The position numbers were made by a program, and so were the translations under genes. Below the pieces are notes generated by a model that saw only the letters and a program-made list of their open reading frames with translations, was not told the DNA's origin and did no database searches. A stretch of DNA of 64,000 bases from Bacillus tequilensis KCTC 13622 (GTDB lineage Bacteria; Bacillota; Bacilli; Bacillales; Bacillaceae), in contig NZ_AYTO01000034.1 of the NCBI RefSeq assembly GCF_000507145.1, positions 496,001 to 560,000 on the forward strand, read 5' to 3'. Positions 1 to 9,418 of the stretch are shown one piece after another. Every line of letters starts with the position of its first letter. Position 1 is the first letter of the stretch.

Positions 1-240
1 CAAATTTCCAATAAACACATCGGCACGCCGCATGAAGTCCTTGAAGAAGGGCAGACCGTAAAAGTGAAGGTTCTTGATGTGAATGAAAATGAGGAACGCA
101 TCTCATTAAGCATGCGTGAACTTGAAGAAGCACCTAAAGCCGATCAGGAGGATTACCGTCAATATCAGGCGAAAGAAGAAACTAGCACTGGCTTCCAGCT
201 TGGAGATCTGATCGGAGATAAGCTGAATAAACTAAAATAA
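1..240 (+). CDS. ypfD: S1-domain RNA-binding protein, C-terminal fragment (YpfD)
   Basis: The first 79 codons read through in frame 1 to TAA and give the end of an S1 (OB-fold) domain, with GQTVKVKVLDVNENEERISLS typical of the last strands of the fold. A charged tail ending DLIGDKLNKLK follows. The order (S1 protein, then fni) matches ypfD of B. subtilis, a ribosomal protein S1 homologue with four S1 repeats that binds RNA. Only the C-terminus is present because the window starts inside the gene. Family assignment is firm; the symbol rests on synteny. Confidence 0.85.
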   Translation, partial: QISNKHIGTPHEVLEEGQTVKVKVLDVNENEERISLSMRELEEAPKADQEDYRQYQAKEETSTGFQLGDLIGDKLNKLK

Positions 241-1302
<1,062 letters not shown>

Positions 1303-1304
1303 AT

Positions 1305-1341
1305 AAAAAAGCCCAAAACCATATGAGTTTTGGGCTTTTTG
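1305..1341. terminator. Bidirectional terminator between fni and ypzI
   Basis: GCCCAAAAC pairs with GTTTTGGGC around a short loop. A-runs precede it and T-runs follow it, so it can work for fni on the plus strand and ypzI on the minus strand. Confidence 0.85.
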
Positions 1342-1345
1342 TGTA

Positions 1346-1477
1346 TTAAGATTTCCGCTTTTTGAACCTTCCGTTTTGTTCAAGGCTTGTCGCACCGTCA
1401 TAGTGAATGGATTGATCGCGATCTGATTCGACTCTGCGTGAAGCTTTGAGTTTTTTCTCCTGCCTGTCTTTTCCCAT
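1346..1477 (-). CDS. ypzI: Small basic protein YpzI
   Basis: A 43-residue reading frame on the minus strand starting MGKDRQEKKLKASRRVESD and ending NGRFKKRKS. AAGGAG lies seven bases before the ATG. Highly charged, rich in Lys and Arg, with no membrane segment. The sequence and its place between fni and yphA match YpzI of B. subtilis, whose function is not known to me. It is convergent with fni and shares its terminator. The short length and strong ribosome site support a real gene; no role can be read from the sequence. Confidence 0.8.
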   Translation of the reverse strand: MGKDRQEKKLKASRRVESDRDQSIHYDGATSLEQNGRFKKRKS

Positions 1478-1554
1478 GATCATGCTCCTTTATGTGAGAT
1501 GGATTGTTTAAAAAATAAGCTTAGGCTCCATACTGGGGGTATGGAGGAAGCGAA

Positions 1555-2154
1555 ATGGAACAATTTTATTACTATTGGTCAATGTGGTTTCTATGGGTTC
1601 TGACAACCTTTATTTTTGAAAAAACGAAAAGACGATTTGCCGTCTCTGTCTTTATTTTGACTAATATCATTCTAAGCATACATGACATTCCTTTATATTT
1701 TTCCCTGAATGCTGCTTTTTTGATGTTTTTCATCTTCGTGTGTGTCTATGCCGGGTATTTAGGGATGTATCGTTTTCGATATCTCATGGTCTTTCTGACG
1801 CTTGTTGGCGGGTATGCGTTTGTCTATCTGTTTGCATTATATGATCCGGTTTGGTTCATCATAAAACCTGAGTGGGCTGCCGTTATATTATTAGCGCTTT
1901 TGACCGCCTCGGTGGAAAGGGATTTCGAGAAGCAGCTTGCCTTATTTGTCCTAGGGATGTGCCAAGGCGAACTGGTGTATTCAATTGTGATTCAGAAGTT
2001 GGCCGGGACTTTGGCTGTCGGCGGTTTTCAATGGCTGAATACGTGTTCCGCGGGAATGATATTGTTATTCGGCATATCCAAATACGAACAGCTCGCAAGC
2101 CAAATCGGTCAAAAAAGCAAGAGATCTAATAAAGGAGCTACCAAAATGTCATGA
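1555..2154 (+). CDS. yphA: Polytopic membrane protein YphA
   Basis: A 199-residue protein with about six hydrophobic segments, starting at the ATG after GGAGGAAGCGAA. No catalytic motif is visible. The C-terminus is basic and ends QKSKRSNKGATKMS. The next gene, yphB, starts inside its stop codon, and ypzH overlaps yphB, so the three are probably translated together. In B. subtilis this neighbourhood is linked to sporulation, and the YIEGIA-family partner downstream suggests a membrane role in that process. That is inference from context; the molecular function is unknown. Confidence 0.85.
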   Translation: MEQFYYYWSMWFLWVLTTFIFEKTKRRFAVSVFILTNIILSIHDIPLYFSLNAAFLMFFIFVCVYAGYLGMYRFRYLMVFLTLVGGYAFVYLFALYDPVWFIIKPEWAAVILLALLTASVERDFEKQLALFVLGMCQGELVYSIVIQKLAGTLAVGGFQWLNTCSAGMILLFGISKYEQLASQIGQKSKRSNKGATKMS

Positions 2155-3044
2155 GTGATTACATCTATCCGATTATCGCCGGAGTGATTGCCGGAGTTGC
2201 GACAAGGCTTTATATGCTGAAAACGGATTACCGGCAGTATCCCACCTATATTCATGGAAAAGTCATTCACGTCGCTTTAGGATTGATAGCGGCTGGTTTA
2301 GGGGCCATTATTATGCCGGCGCTTTTGCAAGAGGAATTTACGGCTATCACATTTTTAACATTGGCAGCGACGCAATTTAGAGATGTCCGAAATATGGAGA
2401 GAAACACGCTGACGCAAATGGATTCGAATGAACTTGTCTCAAGGGGAAGCACATATATTGAGGGGATTGCCATTGCGTTTGAAAGCAGAAATTACATAGT
2501 GATTTTCACATCGCTTTTGACAACCTCTGCGTATGTGTTTTTATCTATTTGGGCTGCGGTCATAGCAGCTGTTGTTTGTTTTTTGCTGGCGATGAAATTT
2601 ATGTCGGGCAGTGTATTGAAGGATATTGTAGACATCAAGTACATACAGCCTCACTTTGACGGTCCGGGTTTGTTCGTTGATAATATTTATATGATGAATA
2701 TCGGGCTTTCTGAGAAACAGGAGCTGATTTTAAAGTATGGCATGGGCTTTATTTTAACGCCAAAAAATTTTAATTCAGCAGCCACGATTGCCAACTTAGG
2801 GCAGCGCCAAGCTATTCTATTTGACGTTTCCAATGTGCTCGGGGTTTATCGTGACTCAGGCGAGCCGTCATTGACACCGATTGCAAAACGGGATTTAAAT
2901 GATGGGAGAGTGGCAGTCTTTGTTCTGCCGCAAATTCATCACCCCGACACGGCAGTTCAGATCATCAGCAATGTTCCTACCTTGGAAAACGCAATCAGAA
3001 TGCCGACGGAATTTATCAAGGACCAGGATAAGGTGATAGGATGA
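2151..3044 (+). CDS. yphB: YIEGIA-family membrane protein YphB
   Basis: A 297-residue membrane protein carrying the motif YIEGIA near residue 103, which names its Pfam family. Hydrophobic helices occupy about residues 3-20, 40-60 and 115-155, followed by a soluble C-terminal half ending IKDQDKVIG. It starts at ATG 2151, overlapping the yphA stop, with AAAGGAG 12 bases upstream. The family occurs in spore-forming Firmicutes and is paired with a small capping-complex protein, here ypzH, which overlaps its 3' end by four bases. I recall a role in spore envelope assembly (synonym seaA) in B. subtilis, but cannot confirm it from sequence. Confidence 0.85.
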   Translation: MSDYIYPIIAGVIAGVATRLYMLKTDYRQYPTYIHGKVIHVALGLIAAGLGAIIMPALLQEEFTAITFLTLAATQFRDVRNMERNTLTQMDSNELVSRGSTYIEGIAIAFESRNYIVIFTSLLTTSAYVFLSIWAAVIAAVVCFLLAMKFMSGSVLKDIVDIKYIQPHFDGPGLFVDNIYMMNIGLSEKQELILKYGMGFILTPKNFNSAATIANLGQRQAILFDVSNVLGVYRDSGEPSLTPIAKRDLNDGRVAVFVLPQIHHPDTAVQIISNVPTLENAIRMPTEFIKDQDKVIG

Positions 3045-3235
3045 GTGAATCTCTCACGAATGTGATTTTGTCTGTGATCACGACGAACAGGAACCGGGCT
3101 GCAGGAGGAGCACCTGTCTTTTTTTGCAATGACCAAAAGGAGATGGAGCTTTTCGCCAAAAATCTAGAAGCGATCCTTGATGGAATCGCGCATAGAATTG
3201 GAGATGACGTGTATTTGATCGTGAAACATTTTTAA
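3041..3235 (+). CDS. ypzH: Capping complex subunit for YIEGIA (YpzH)
   Basis: A 64-residue soluble protein (MSESLTNVILSVITTNRNRA... ending DDVYLIVKHF) whose ATG overlaps the yphB stop in an ATGA arrangement. Small proteins of this type are annotated as the capping-complex subunit that accompanies YIEGIA membrane proteins. The tight overlap implies translational coupling and a joint complex. The short DQKEMELFAKNLEAILDGIAHRI segment looks helical. The symbol comes from position and memory of B. subtilis annotation; the partnership with yphB is more secure than the name. Confidence 0.75.
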   Translation: MSESLTNVILSVITTNRNRAAGGAPVFFCNDQKEMELFAKNLEAILDGIAHRIGDDVYLIVKHF

Positions 3236-3241
3236 GAATAG

Positions 3242-3269
3242 TTGTGATCCCAGTAAAAACTGATATAAT
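3242..3269 (+). promoter_or_regulatory. Extended -10 SigA-type promoter immediately ahead of a terminator
   Basis: TTGTGA (3242-3247), a 16-bp spacer and TATAAT (3264-3269) preceded by TGA, which makes an extended -10. The predicted start near 3276 lies only a few bases before the hairpin at 3278-3306. Confidence 0.5.
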
Positions 3270-3277
3270 AAATGAGT

Positions 3278-3306
3278 TAAGCCCTTCCTCTGAAGGGTTT
3301 CTTTTC
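3278..3306 (+). terminator. Terminator after ypzH, ahead of der
   Basis: AGCCCTTC and GAAGGGTT form a stem with a CTCT loop, followed by TTTCTTTT. It ends the yphA-yphB-ypzH unit and may also attenuate the promoter just upstream. Confidence 0.7.
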
Positions 3307-3388
3307 ATAAAAGTGAATGAAATGATTTTAATAACCGGTTGAAAATTTATGTAAAAATGAAAGCGGCTGGATCGAAAGGAAGGGTACT

Positions 3389-4699
3389 ATGGGTAAACCT
3401 GTCGTAGCCATTGTCGGGAGACCAAATGTAGGAAAATCCACAATCTTTAACCGGATTGCGGGAGAAAGAATTTCAATAGTAGAAGATACCCCTGGAGTGA
3501 CAAGGGATCGGATATACAGCTCGGCTGAGTGGCTGAATTATGATTTTAATTTGATTGATACTGGCGGTATTGATATCGGTGATGAGCCGTTCTTAGCGCA
3601 AATTCGCCAGCAGGCAGAAATCGCCATGGATGAAGCGGACGTCATTATTTTTATGGTGAACGGCCGTGAAGGCGTGACAGCTGCTGATGAAGAAGTAGCG
3701 AAAATTTTGTACCGCACGAAAAAGCCAGTTGTTTTGGCGGTTAATAAACTGGATAACACAGAAATGAGAGCGAATATTTATGATTTTTATTCGCTTGGCT
3801 TTGGCGAGCCGTATCCTATTTCGGGAACACACGGACTCGGACTGGGTGATTTACTGGATGCCGCTGCAGAGCATTTTAAAAACATTCCTGAAACGAAATA
3901 CGATGAAGAAGTGATTCAATTTTGTCTCATCGGGCGTCCGAATGTCGGAAAGTCGTCACTTGTGAATGCGATGCTCGGCGAAGAGCGCGTCATTGTGAGC
4001 AATGTGGCAGGAACGACAAGAGATGCTGTTGATACGTCGTTTACGTACAATCAGCAGGAGTTTGTCATTGTCGATACTGCCGGTATGCGAAAAAAAGGGA
4101 AAGTCTATGAAACGACTGAAAAGTACAGTGTGCTGCGCGCGCTGAAAGCAATCGACCGCTCAGAAGTCGTTGCGGTTGTTCTGGATGGCGAAGAAGGCAT
4201 TATTGAACAGGACAAGCGCATCGCCGGTTATGCGCACGAAGCGGGCAAGGCTGTCGTGATCGTCGTAAACAAATGGGATGCCGTTGACAAAGATGAAAGC
4301 ACGATGAAAGAATTTGAAGAAAATATTCGTGACCATTTTCAATTTCTTGATTATGCGCCAATCCTGTTCATGTCAGCCTTAACGACAAAACGGATCCATA
4401 CGCTGATGCCTGCGATTATCAAAGCAAGCGAAAACCATTCGCTTCGAGTGCAGACGAATGTCTTAAACGATGTCATCATGGATGCGGTGGCAATGAATCC
4501 GACGCCGACTCATAACGGTTCTCGTTTGAAAATTTATTATGCGACTCAAGTGGCTGTGAAGCCCCCGAGTTTCGTTGTGTTTGTAAACGATCCGGAATTG
4601 ATGCATTTTTCGTACGAACGCTTTTTAGAAAACCGAATCAGAGATGCGTTCGGTTTTGAGGGGACACCAATTAAAATATTTGCAAGAGCTAGAAAATAA
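3389..4699 (+). CDS. der: Ribosome assembly GTPase Der (EngA/YphC)
   Basis: An essential GTPase with two tandem G domains that acts in assembly of the 50S subunit. The first G domain has GRPNVGKS (10-17), DTGG (57-60) and NKLD (119-122). The second has GRPNVGKSS (182-190), VDTAGM (229-233) and NKWD (294-297). The C-terminal third is the KH-like domain typical of Der. Length 436 matches the family. A GGAAGGG ribosome site precedes ATG. gpsA follows after 17 bases, so the two are probably cotranscribed. Confidence 0.97.
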   Translation: MGKPVVAIVGRPNVGKSTIFNRIAGERISIVEDTPGVTRDRIYSSAEWLNYDFNLIDTGGIDIGDEPFLAQIRQQAEIAMDEADVIIFMVNGREGVTAADEEVAKILYRTKKPVVLAVNKLDNTEMRANIYDFYSLGFGEPYPISGTHGLGLGDLLDAAAEHFKNIPETKYDEEVIQFCLIGRPNVGKSSLVNAMLGEERVIVSNVAGTTRDAVDTSFTYNQQEFVIVDTAGMRKKGKVYETTEKYSVLRALKAIDRSEVVAVVLDGEEGIIEQDKRIAGYAHEAGKAVVIVVNKWDAVDKDESTMKEFEENIRDHFQFLDYAPILFMSALTTKRIHTLMPAIIKASENHSLRVQTNVLNDVIMDAVAMNPTPTHNGSRLKIYYATQVAVKPPSFVVFVNDPELMHFSYERFLENRIRDAFGFEGTPIKIFARARK

Positions 4700-4716
4700 A
4701 AAGGTGTGAAGCAAAT

Positions 4717-5754
4717 ATGAAAAGAGTCACTATGCTCGGAGCGGGAAGCTGGGGAACGGCATTGGCTTTAGTGTTAGCCGATAATCATCACCATGTAACC
4801 ATGTGGGGCCACCGTGCAGATCTGATTCATCAAATCAATGATCAGCATGAGAATAAGGACTATTTGCCGAACGTCAAGCTTCCAGAATCAATAGAGGCAA
4901 CAACGGATATCGATAAAGCTGTTTCGGATGCAGATTTCATTATCGTTGCGGTTCCGACAAAAGCAATTCGGGAAGTGCTGAGACAGGCCGTGCCTTTTTT
5001 AACGAAAAAGGCAGTCTTTGTTCATGTCAGCAAGGGGATAGAGCCTGATTCGCTTCTGCGGATTTCTGAGATTATGGAAATTGAGCTCCCGAGCGATGTC
5101 AGAAAAGATATTGTTGTCCTTTCTGGTCCGAGCCATGCGGAAGAAGTTGGGCTGCGGCATCCGACGACCGTTACTTCATCTTCAAAAAGCATACGGGCTG
5201 CAGAAGAGGTGCAGGATTTATTTATTAATCACAATTTCCGTGTGTACACAAATCCTGACATTATCGGAGTTGAAATCGGTGGGGCTTTAAAAAATATTAT
5301 TGCCCTTGCCGCAGGAATCACAGACGGTTTAGGGTATGGCGACAATGCCAAAGCTGCCTTGATTACGCGCGGACTTGCTGAAATTGCGAGACTCGGAACG
5401 AAAATGGGCGGGAATCCTTTAACGTTTTCTGGATTGACTGGAGTAGGCGATCTGATTGTGACGTGCACAAGCGTCCATTCCAGAAACTGGCGTGCCGGCA
5501 ATTTGCTCGGAAAAGGGTACAAGCTTGAAGATGTTCTTGAAGAGATGGGAATGGTAGTCGAAGGCGTCCGGACGACAAAAGCGGCTTACCAGCTTTCGAA
5601 GAAATATGATGTGAAAATGCCAATTACAGAAGCGCTCCATCAAGTTCTATTTAATGGACAAAAAGTAGAAACTGCTGTTGAATCTTTAATGGCGAGAGTT
5701 AAAACCCACGAGATGGAGGATCTGGTCAATACGTTTGGAAATCAAGTGAAGTAA
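4717..5754 (+). CDS. gpsA: Glycerol-3-phosphate dehydrogenase (NAD(P)+)
   Basis: Reduces dihydroxyacetone phosphate to sn-glycerol 3-phosphate, the backbone for membrane phospholipids and teichoic acids. 345 aa. The N-terminal Rossmann motif is GAGSWGTALA (8-17). The block EIGGALKNIIALAAGI carries the conserved catalytic lysine, and the C-terminal helical domain contains SGLTGVGDLIVTCTS. ATG follows AAGGTGTGAAGCAA. It lies 17 bases behind der. Its 3' region holds no further gene but a highly structured stretch (see the ncRNA entry). Confidence 0.97.
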   Translation: MKRVTMLGAGSWGTALALVLADNHHHVTMWGHRADLIHQINDQHENKDYLPNVKLPESIEATTDIDKAVSDADFIIVAVPTKAIREVLRQAVPFLTKKAVFVHVSKGIEPDSLLRISEIMEIELPSDVRKDIVVLSGPSHAEEVGLRHPTTVTSSSKSIRAAEEVQDLFINHNFRVYTNPDIIGVEIGGALKNIIALAAGITDGLGYGDNAKAALITRGLAEIARLGTKMGGNPLTFSGLTGVGDLIVTCTSVHSRNWRAGNLLGKGYKLEDVLEEMGMVVEGVRTTKAAYQLSKKYDVKMPITEALHQVLFNGQKVETAVESLMARVKTHEMEDLVNTFGNQVK

Positions 5755-5804
5755 ATGTATCAATCGTATGGAAGACCGCATATCTTAATTGAACGAAAGC
5801 CCGA

Positions 5805-5991
5805 AAAAACAGAGGAACACCCAAGTCTTGGGATCTCCTGAAACATTTTGCCGATTTAGGCAATAGAGGATGCATCTGTATGCCAAATCGCATACTATAG
5901 CATCGAAGTCCAAGAGAGTGTTTCTTAAACGTGCAGGTGAATATAGTCAAGTTGACTGAAGCGAAGGTCCCCCTCTTTGCTTCAGTTTTTT
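5805..5991 (+). ncRNA. Candidate structured RNA with intrinsic terminator between gpsA and yphE
   Basis: The 340-bp spacer has no convincing gene. It contains three successive hairpins. The first is a near-palindrome at 5813-5839 centred on CCCAAG-T-CTTGGG, with AGGA and TCCT as outer arms. The second is TTGCC/GGCAA at 5848-5863. The third is GATGC...GTATGC/GCATAC...GCATC at 5869-5904, with a symmetric 4x4 internal loop. A terminator (5955-5986 plus T-run) follows. TCTTGG (5826-5831) can also pair with CCAAGA (5910-5915), giving an alternative fold. It could be a 3' UTR of gpsA, an sRNA or a cis-regulator; I cannot tell which. Confidence 0.4.
5953..5991 (+). terminator. Intrinsic terminator ahead of yphE
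   Basis: ACTGAAGC (5955-5962) pairs with GCTTCAGT (5979-5986), followed by eight T residues. It ends the gpsA transcript or the candidate structured RNA. Confidence 0.8.
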
Positions 5992-6094
5992 TTGTTCTAT
6001 CAAAGGCTGGAAAATTTGGTTGATCTTTTCTGGGGCTGTATATTAAAATTAAAATATAACGCTTACATCATACATATCGGGGAGGCGCAGGTCA

Positions 6095-6298
6095 TTGAGT
6101 CTGGCATTGATGAAAATGTGGTTTGCACTAGGGTCTATGGGTCTGATGTTTTTGGCTGTAGCTTCCATCTATTTGAGCCGCTTTAAGTTCCGAAGCCGTT
6201 TTCTGAAGATTGCGGTTTCGTCATTCGCTTACATGTGTATGCTCATATCCGGAATTATTGTGTTTGTCGTGGTCTTCAGCGGCCCTGTCAATGAATAA
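6095..6298 (+). CDS. yphE: DUF2768 small membrane protein YphE
   Basis: A 67-residue protein of two hydrophobic helices (about 8-28 and 40-60) separated by a basic loop SRFKFRSRFLK. It starts at TTG 6095, eight bases after GGGGAGG, and is nearly identical to YphE of B. subtilis as I recall it. The family (DUF2768) has no assigned reaction. yphF starts 21 bases downstream with its own ribosome site, so the two likely share a transcript. Confidence 0.8.
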   Translation: MSLALMKMWFALGSMGLMFLAVASIYLSRFKFRSRFLKIAVSSFAYMCMLISGIIVFVVVFSGPVNE

Positions 6299-6319
6299 AG
6301 CTGTAAAAGGAAGTGCTGT

Positions 6320-7054
6320 ATGGGTAAACTGAAGTGCGCTATGATTTTTGCAGCCGTCGTGTTTTTATCCGGCTGTCTATATCCAAATGAGCGGAAAAGC
6401 AGTGGGCACGCTATTCCTTATCAGGACCAGCTAAAGCAGGTTCAGTCTGCTGTTGATGAATTTCAAAAGGCAAATGGGGGGCTGCTTCCCATTCAAACAA
6501 AAGATATGTCGACACCGATTTATCAAAAATATCCGATTGACTTTAAACGTTTAGCACCGAGATATATGGCCGAGCCCCCAAGCACGGCATATGAAAGCGG
6601 GGGAGACTATCAATACGTGCTTGTTGACGTAGAGAACGATCCGACTGTTAAATTGATTGATCTCAAGATGGCTGAACAAATCCGCGACGTAAAATTACGT
6701 GTCCAAATGTACCGCCAGAAACATCAATATCCGCCTTACAAAGAGGTGCTGTCACGCGATTTGTTTACACTTGATGGGAAGAAGCTCGGGGATGGAAGCT
6801 CTCTTACAGTGACAAGCCCAATCTCAGGAAATTCCTTGCCGCTCATGATTGACGGAAACGGAGAAATATATGCCGATTACCGGACTGAGCTCGCTTCTTG
6901 CCTCAAAAAAAACAAAAAAACGTTTAAACCCGGGGCGGAAATTCAGGATATGATCTGGCAAGAAACCCCCTTTGTCCCCGCATTTTCTGTGAATTATACG
7001 GTAAATGACAAACAGGAACCTGTTTTTTTAGAAAATGATATGAAAAAGGAATGA
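6320..7054 (+). CDS. yphF: Predicted lipoprotein YphF
   Basis: A 244-residue secreted lipoprotein. The signal peptide [19 protein letters not shown] ends in an LSGC lipobox with the modified cysteine at 19, so the protein should be anchored on the outer face of the cytoplasmic membrane. The mature part is hydrophilic with no enzyme motif that I recognise. It starts at ATG after AAGGAAGTGCTGT, downstream of yphE, and is followed by a strong terminator. Function unknown; proximity to spoIVA is suggestive only. Confidence 0.85.
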   Translation: MGKLKCAMIFAAVVFLSGCLYPNERKSSGHAIPYQDQLKQVQSAVDEFQKANGGLLPIQTKDMSTPIYQKYPIDFKRLAPRYMAEPPSTAYESGGDYQYVLVDVENDPTVKLIDLKMAEQIRDVKLRVQMYRQKHQYPPYKEVLSRDLFTLDGKKLGDGSSLTVTSPISGNSLPLMIDGNGEIYADYRTELASCLKKNKKTFKPGAEIQDMIWQETPFVPAFSVNYTVNDKQEPVFLENDMKKE

Positions 7055-7096
7055 ACCTTTCTCCGGTGCATACAAATAGGGAGAAAGGTTTTTTTA
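7054..7096 (+). terminator. Terminator of yphE-yphF
   Basis: AACCTTTCTCC pairs with GGAGAAAGGTT, followed by a run of T. It separates yphF from the spoIVA promoter. Confidence 0.85.
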
Positions 7097-7135
7097 TACT
7101 TTGATAGATTGAGGATGGGAAATTTTCTAAAACTG

Positions 7136-7166
7136 TCATATTGAAATAGGACAACGTCATACACAT
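7136..7166 (+). promoter_or_regulatory. SigE-type promoter of spoIVA
   Basis: TCATATT (7136-7142) resembles the sigma E -35 element. CATACACAT (7158-7166) fits the sigma E -10, after a 15-base gap. spoIVA is known to be transcribed by sigma E in the mother cell. Confidence 0.75.
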
Positions 7167-7236
7167 ATAGTGTCCTGTGTTTGATTGAAAGAGCTTAATA
7201 AAATTGATAAGGATAGGAAGTCCGGGAGGGGATCAC

Positions 7237-8715
7237 TTGGAAAAGGTCGATATTTTCAAGGATATCGCTGAACGAACAGGAGGCGATATATACTTAGGAG
7301 TGGTAGGTGCTGTCCGTACAGGGAAATCCACGTTCATTAAAAAATTTATGGAGCTTGTGGTGCTCCCGAATATCAGTAACGAAGCAGACCGGGCCCGTGC
7401 GCAGGATGAACTGCCGCAGAGCGCGGCCGGCAAAACGATTATGACTACAGAGCCTAAATTTGTTCCGAATCAGGCGATGTCTGTTCACGTGTCAGACGGA
7501 CTCGATGTCAATATAAGATTAGTAGATTGTGTAGGTTACACAGTGCCCGGCGCAAAAGGATATGAAGATGAAAACGGGCCGCGGATGATCAACACGCCTT
7601 GGTACGAAGAACCGATCCCATTTCATGAGGCTGCTGAAATCGGCACGCGAAAAGTCATTCAGGAACACTCGACCATCGGGGTTGTCATTACGACAGACGG
7701 CACCATTGGAGATATCGCCAGAAGTGACTATATAGAGGCTGAAGAAAGGGTCATTGAAGAGCTGAAAGAGGTTGGCAAACCCTTTATTATGGTCATCAAC
7801 TCGGTCAGGCCATATCACCCGGAAACAGAAGCCATGCGCCAGGATTTAAGCGGAAAATATGATATCCCGGTATTGGCAATGAGCGTGGAAAGCATGCGGG
7901 AAACAGATGTGCTGAGTGTGCTCAGAGAGGCTCTCTACGAGTTTCCGGTGCTTGAAGTGAATGTCAATCTTCCAAGCTGGGTAATGGTGCTGAAAGAAAA
8001 CCATTGGCTGCGTGAAAGCTACCAGGAATCCGTGAAGGAGACCGTTAAGGATATTAAGCGTCTCCGAGACGTTGACAGGGTTGTCGGCCAATTCAGCGAG
8101 TTTGAGTTCATTGAAAGTGCGGGATTAGCCGGAATTGAACTGGGCCAAGGGGTGGCTGAAATTGATTTATACGCGCCGGACCATTTATATGATCAAATCC
8201 TGAAAGAAGTGGTCGGGGTTGAAATCAGGGGAAGAGATCACCTGCTTGAGCTCATGCAGGACTTCGCACATGCGAAAACAGAGTATGATCAAGTGCAAGA
8301 TGCCTTAAAAATGGTCAAACAGACTGGATACGGTATTGCAGCACCTGCTTTAACTGATATGAGTCTCGATGAGCCGGAAATTATACGGCAGGGCTCACGA
8401 TTCGGTGTGAGGCTGAAAGCTGTCGCTCCGTCGATCCATATGATCAAAGTAGACGTCGAAAGCGAATTTGCGCCGATTATCGGAACGGAAAAACAAAGCG
8501 AAGAGCTTGTACGCTATTTAATGCAGGACTTTGAAGATGATCCGCTCTCCATCTGGAACTCCGATATCTTCGGAAGATCACTGAGCTCAATTGTGAGGGA
8601 AGGAATTCAGGCAAAGCTGTCATTAATGCCTGAGAACGCACGGTACAAATTAAAAGAAACGTTAGAAAGAATCATAAATGAAGGCTCAGGCGGTTTAATC
8701 GCCATCATCCTGTAA
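7237..8715 (+). CDS. spoIVA: Spore coat morphogenetic ATPase SpoIVA
   Basis: Forms the basement layer of the spore coat around the forespore. It polymerises on ATP hydrolysis and is anchored by SpoVM. 492 aa from TTG 7237 (LEKVDIFKDIAERTGG), preceded by GGGAGGGGATCAC; a longer in-frame start at 7204 has no ribosome site. The N-terminal P-loop is GAVRTGKST (24-32) in a GTPase-like (TRAFAC) domain that in this protein hydrolyses ATP. A middle domain and a C-terminal polymerisation domain follow, ending GGLIAIIL, the conserved terminus. A sigma E promoter lies upstream and a terminator downstream, so the gene is monocistronic. Confidence 0.97.
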   Translation: MEKVDIFKDIAERTGGDIYLGVVGAVRTGKSTFIKKFMELVVLPNISNEADRARAQDELPQSAAGKTIMTTEPKFVPNQAMSVHVSDGLDVNIRLVDCVGYTVPGAKGYEDENGPRMINTPWYEEPIPFHEAAEIGTRKVIQEHSTIGVVITTDGTIGDIARSDYIEAEERVIEELKEVGKPFIMVINSVRPYHPETEAMRQDLSGKYDIPVLAMSVESMRETDVLSVLREALYEFPVLEVNVNLPSWVMVLKENHWLRESYQESVKETVKDIKRLRDVDRVVGQFSEFEFIESAGLAGIELGQGVAEIDLYAPDHLYDQILKEVVGVEIRGRDHLLELMQDFAHAKTEYDQVQDALKMVKQTGYGIAAPALTDMSLDEPEIIRQGSRFGVRLKAVAPSIHMIKVDVESEFAPIIGTEKQSEELVRYLMQDFEDDPLSIWNSDIFGRSLSSIVREGIQAKLSLMPENARYKLKETLERIINEGSGGLIAIIL

Positions 8716-8719
8716 TGCC

Positions 8720-8756
8720 GGAAGACCTCTTTATAGAATGGGAGGTCTTTTTTCTT
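8720..8756 (+). terminator. Terminator of spoIVA
   Basis: AAGACCTC and GAGGTCTT form the stem, followed by TTTTC TTT. Confidence 0.85.
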
Positions 8757-8840
8757 TGCTCTTAATAATGGAAAAGGATCAAGGAATAGGATGAAAAAAG
8801 GAAAAAAAGGAATATTTGTTCGGTAAATCACGTTAAATCC

Positions 8841-8870
8841 TTGACGAGCAAGGGATTGACGCTTTAAAAT
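8841..8870 (+). promoter_or_regulatory. SigA promoter candidate for hbs
   Basis: TTGACG (8841-8846), an 18-bp spacer and TAAAAT (8865-8870). It implies a leader of about 210 bases before hbs. A second, weaker candidate starts at TTGATA 8874; hbs of B. subtilis is reported to have two promoters. Confidence 0.6.
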
Positions 8871-9030
8871 GCTTGATATGGCTTTTTATATGTGTTACTC
8901 TACATACAGAAATTCTTCACTTTGTTGGACAAACATTCCTTAGAGTGCAGTTTTTCTTAAAAAGCCGTTTTATTGTCTTTCTCTTGCCTGCTCTGATTTT
9001 TTCTGAGACAGGTTTAGAATCAGACTGAAC

Positions 9031-9041
9031 TGTGAAGAAAT
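9031..9041 (+). promoter_or_regulatory. hbs 5' UTR element complementary to the 3' UTR
   Basis: TGTGAAGAAAT is a perfect 11-base complement of ATTTCTTCACA at 9409-9419 just before the hbs terminator. Its core GTGAAGAA can also pair with TTCTTCAC at 8913-8920 upstream. A 5'/3' UTR interaction affecting hbs mRNA stability has been reported in B. subtilis. Confidence 0.65.
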
Positions 9042-9086
9042 GATGATAAACGAACTTAACTTTCCTTTTGGGAGGAGGTGAAAGGC

Positions 9087-9365
9087 ATGAACAAAACAGA
9101 ACTTATCAATGCGGTTGCAGAAGCAAGCGAATTGTCTAAAAAAGACGCTACAAAAGCAGTTGACTCTGTTTTTGATACGATCTTAGATGCACTTAAAAAC
9201 GGTGATAAAATCCAACTGATCGGTTTTGGTAACTTCGAGGTGCGTGAACGTTCTGCACGTAAAGGACGCAACCCTCAAACAGGTGAAGAAATCGAAATTC
9301 CAGCAAGCAAAGTACCTGCTTTCAAACCAGGTAAAGCGCTTAAAGACGCAGTTGCCGGAAAATAA
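9087..9365 (+). CDS. hbs: Nucleoid protein HBsu (HU family)
   Basis: A 92-residue HU-type DNA-binding and bending protein, essential and abundant in the nucleoid, and also part of the B. subtilis signal recognition particle. It has the HU signature [20 protein letters not shown] (46-65), which forms the DNA-binding arm with the intercalating proline. Start ATG 9087 ([10 protein letters not shown]) sits after an exceptionally strong GGGAGGAGGTGAAAGG site; the in-frame ATG at 9078 is within the ribosome site. Codon use is that of a highly expressed gene. The long leader and the complementarity between its UTRs point to post-transcriptional control. Confidence 0.97.
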   Translation: MNKTELINAVAEASELSKKDATKAVDSVFDTILDALKNGDKIQLIGFGNFEVRERSARKGRNPQTGEEIEIPASKVPAFKPGKALKDAVAGK

Positions 9366-9418
9366 TTGTGAATATAGATCGTGTATGCATCTAGCTTACA
9401 TACACTTTATTTCTTCAC

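Noticed and set aside
5726..5950. 74-codon minus-strand frame over the gpsA-yphE spacer
   Set aside because: No ribosome site and mixed composition; the hairpins explain the sequence better.
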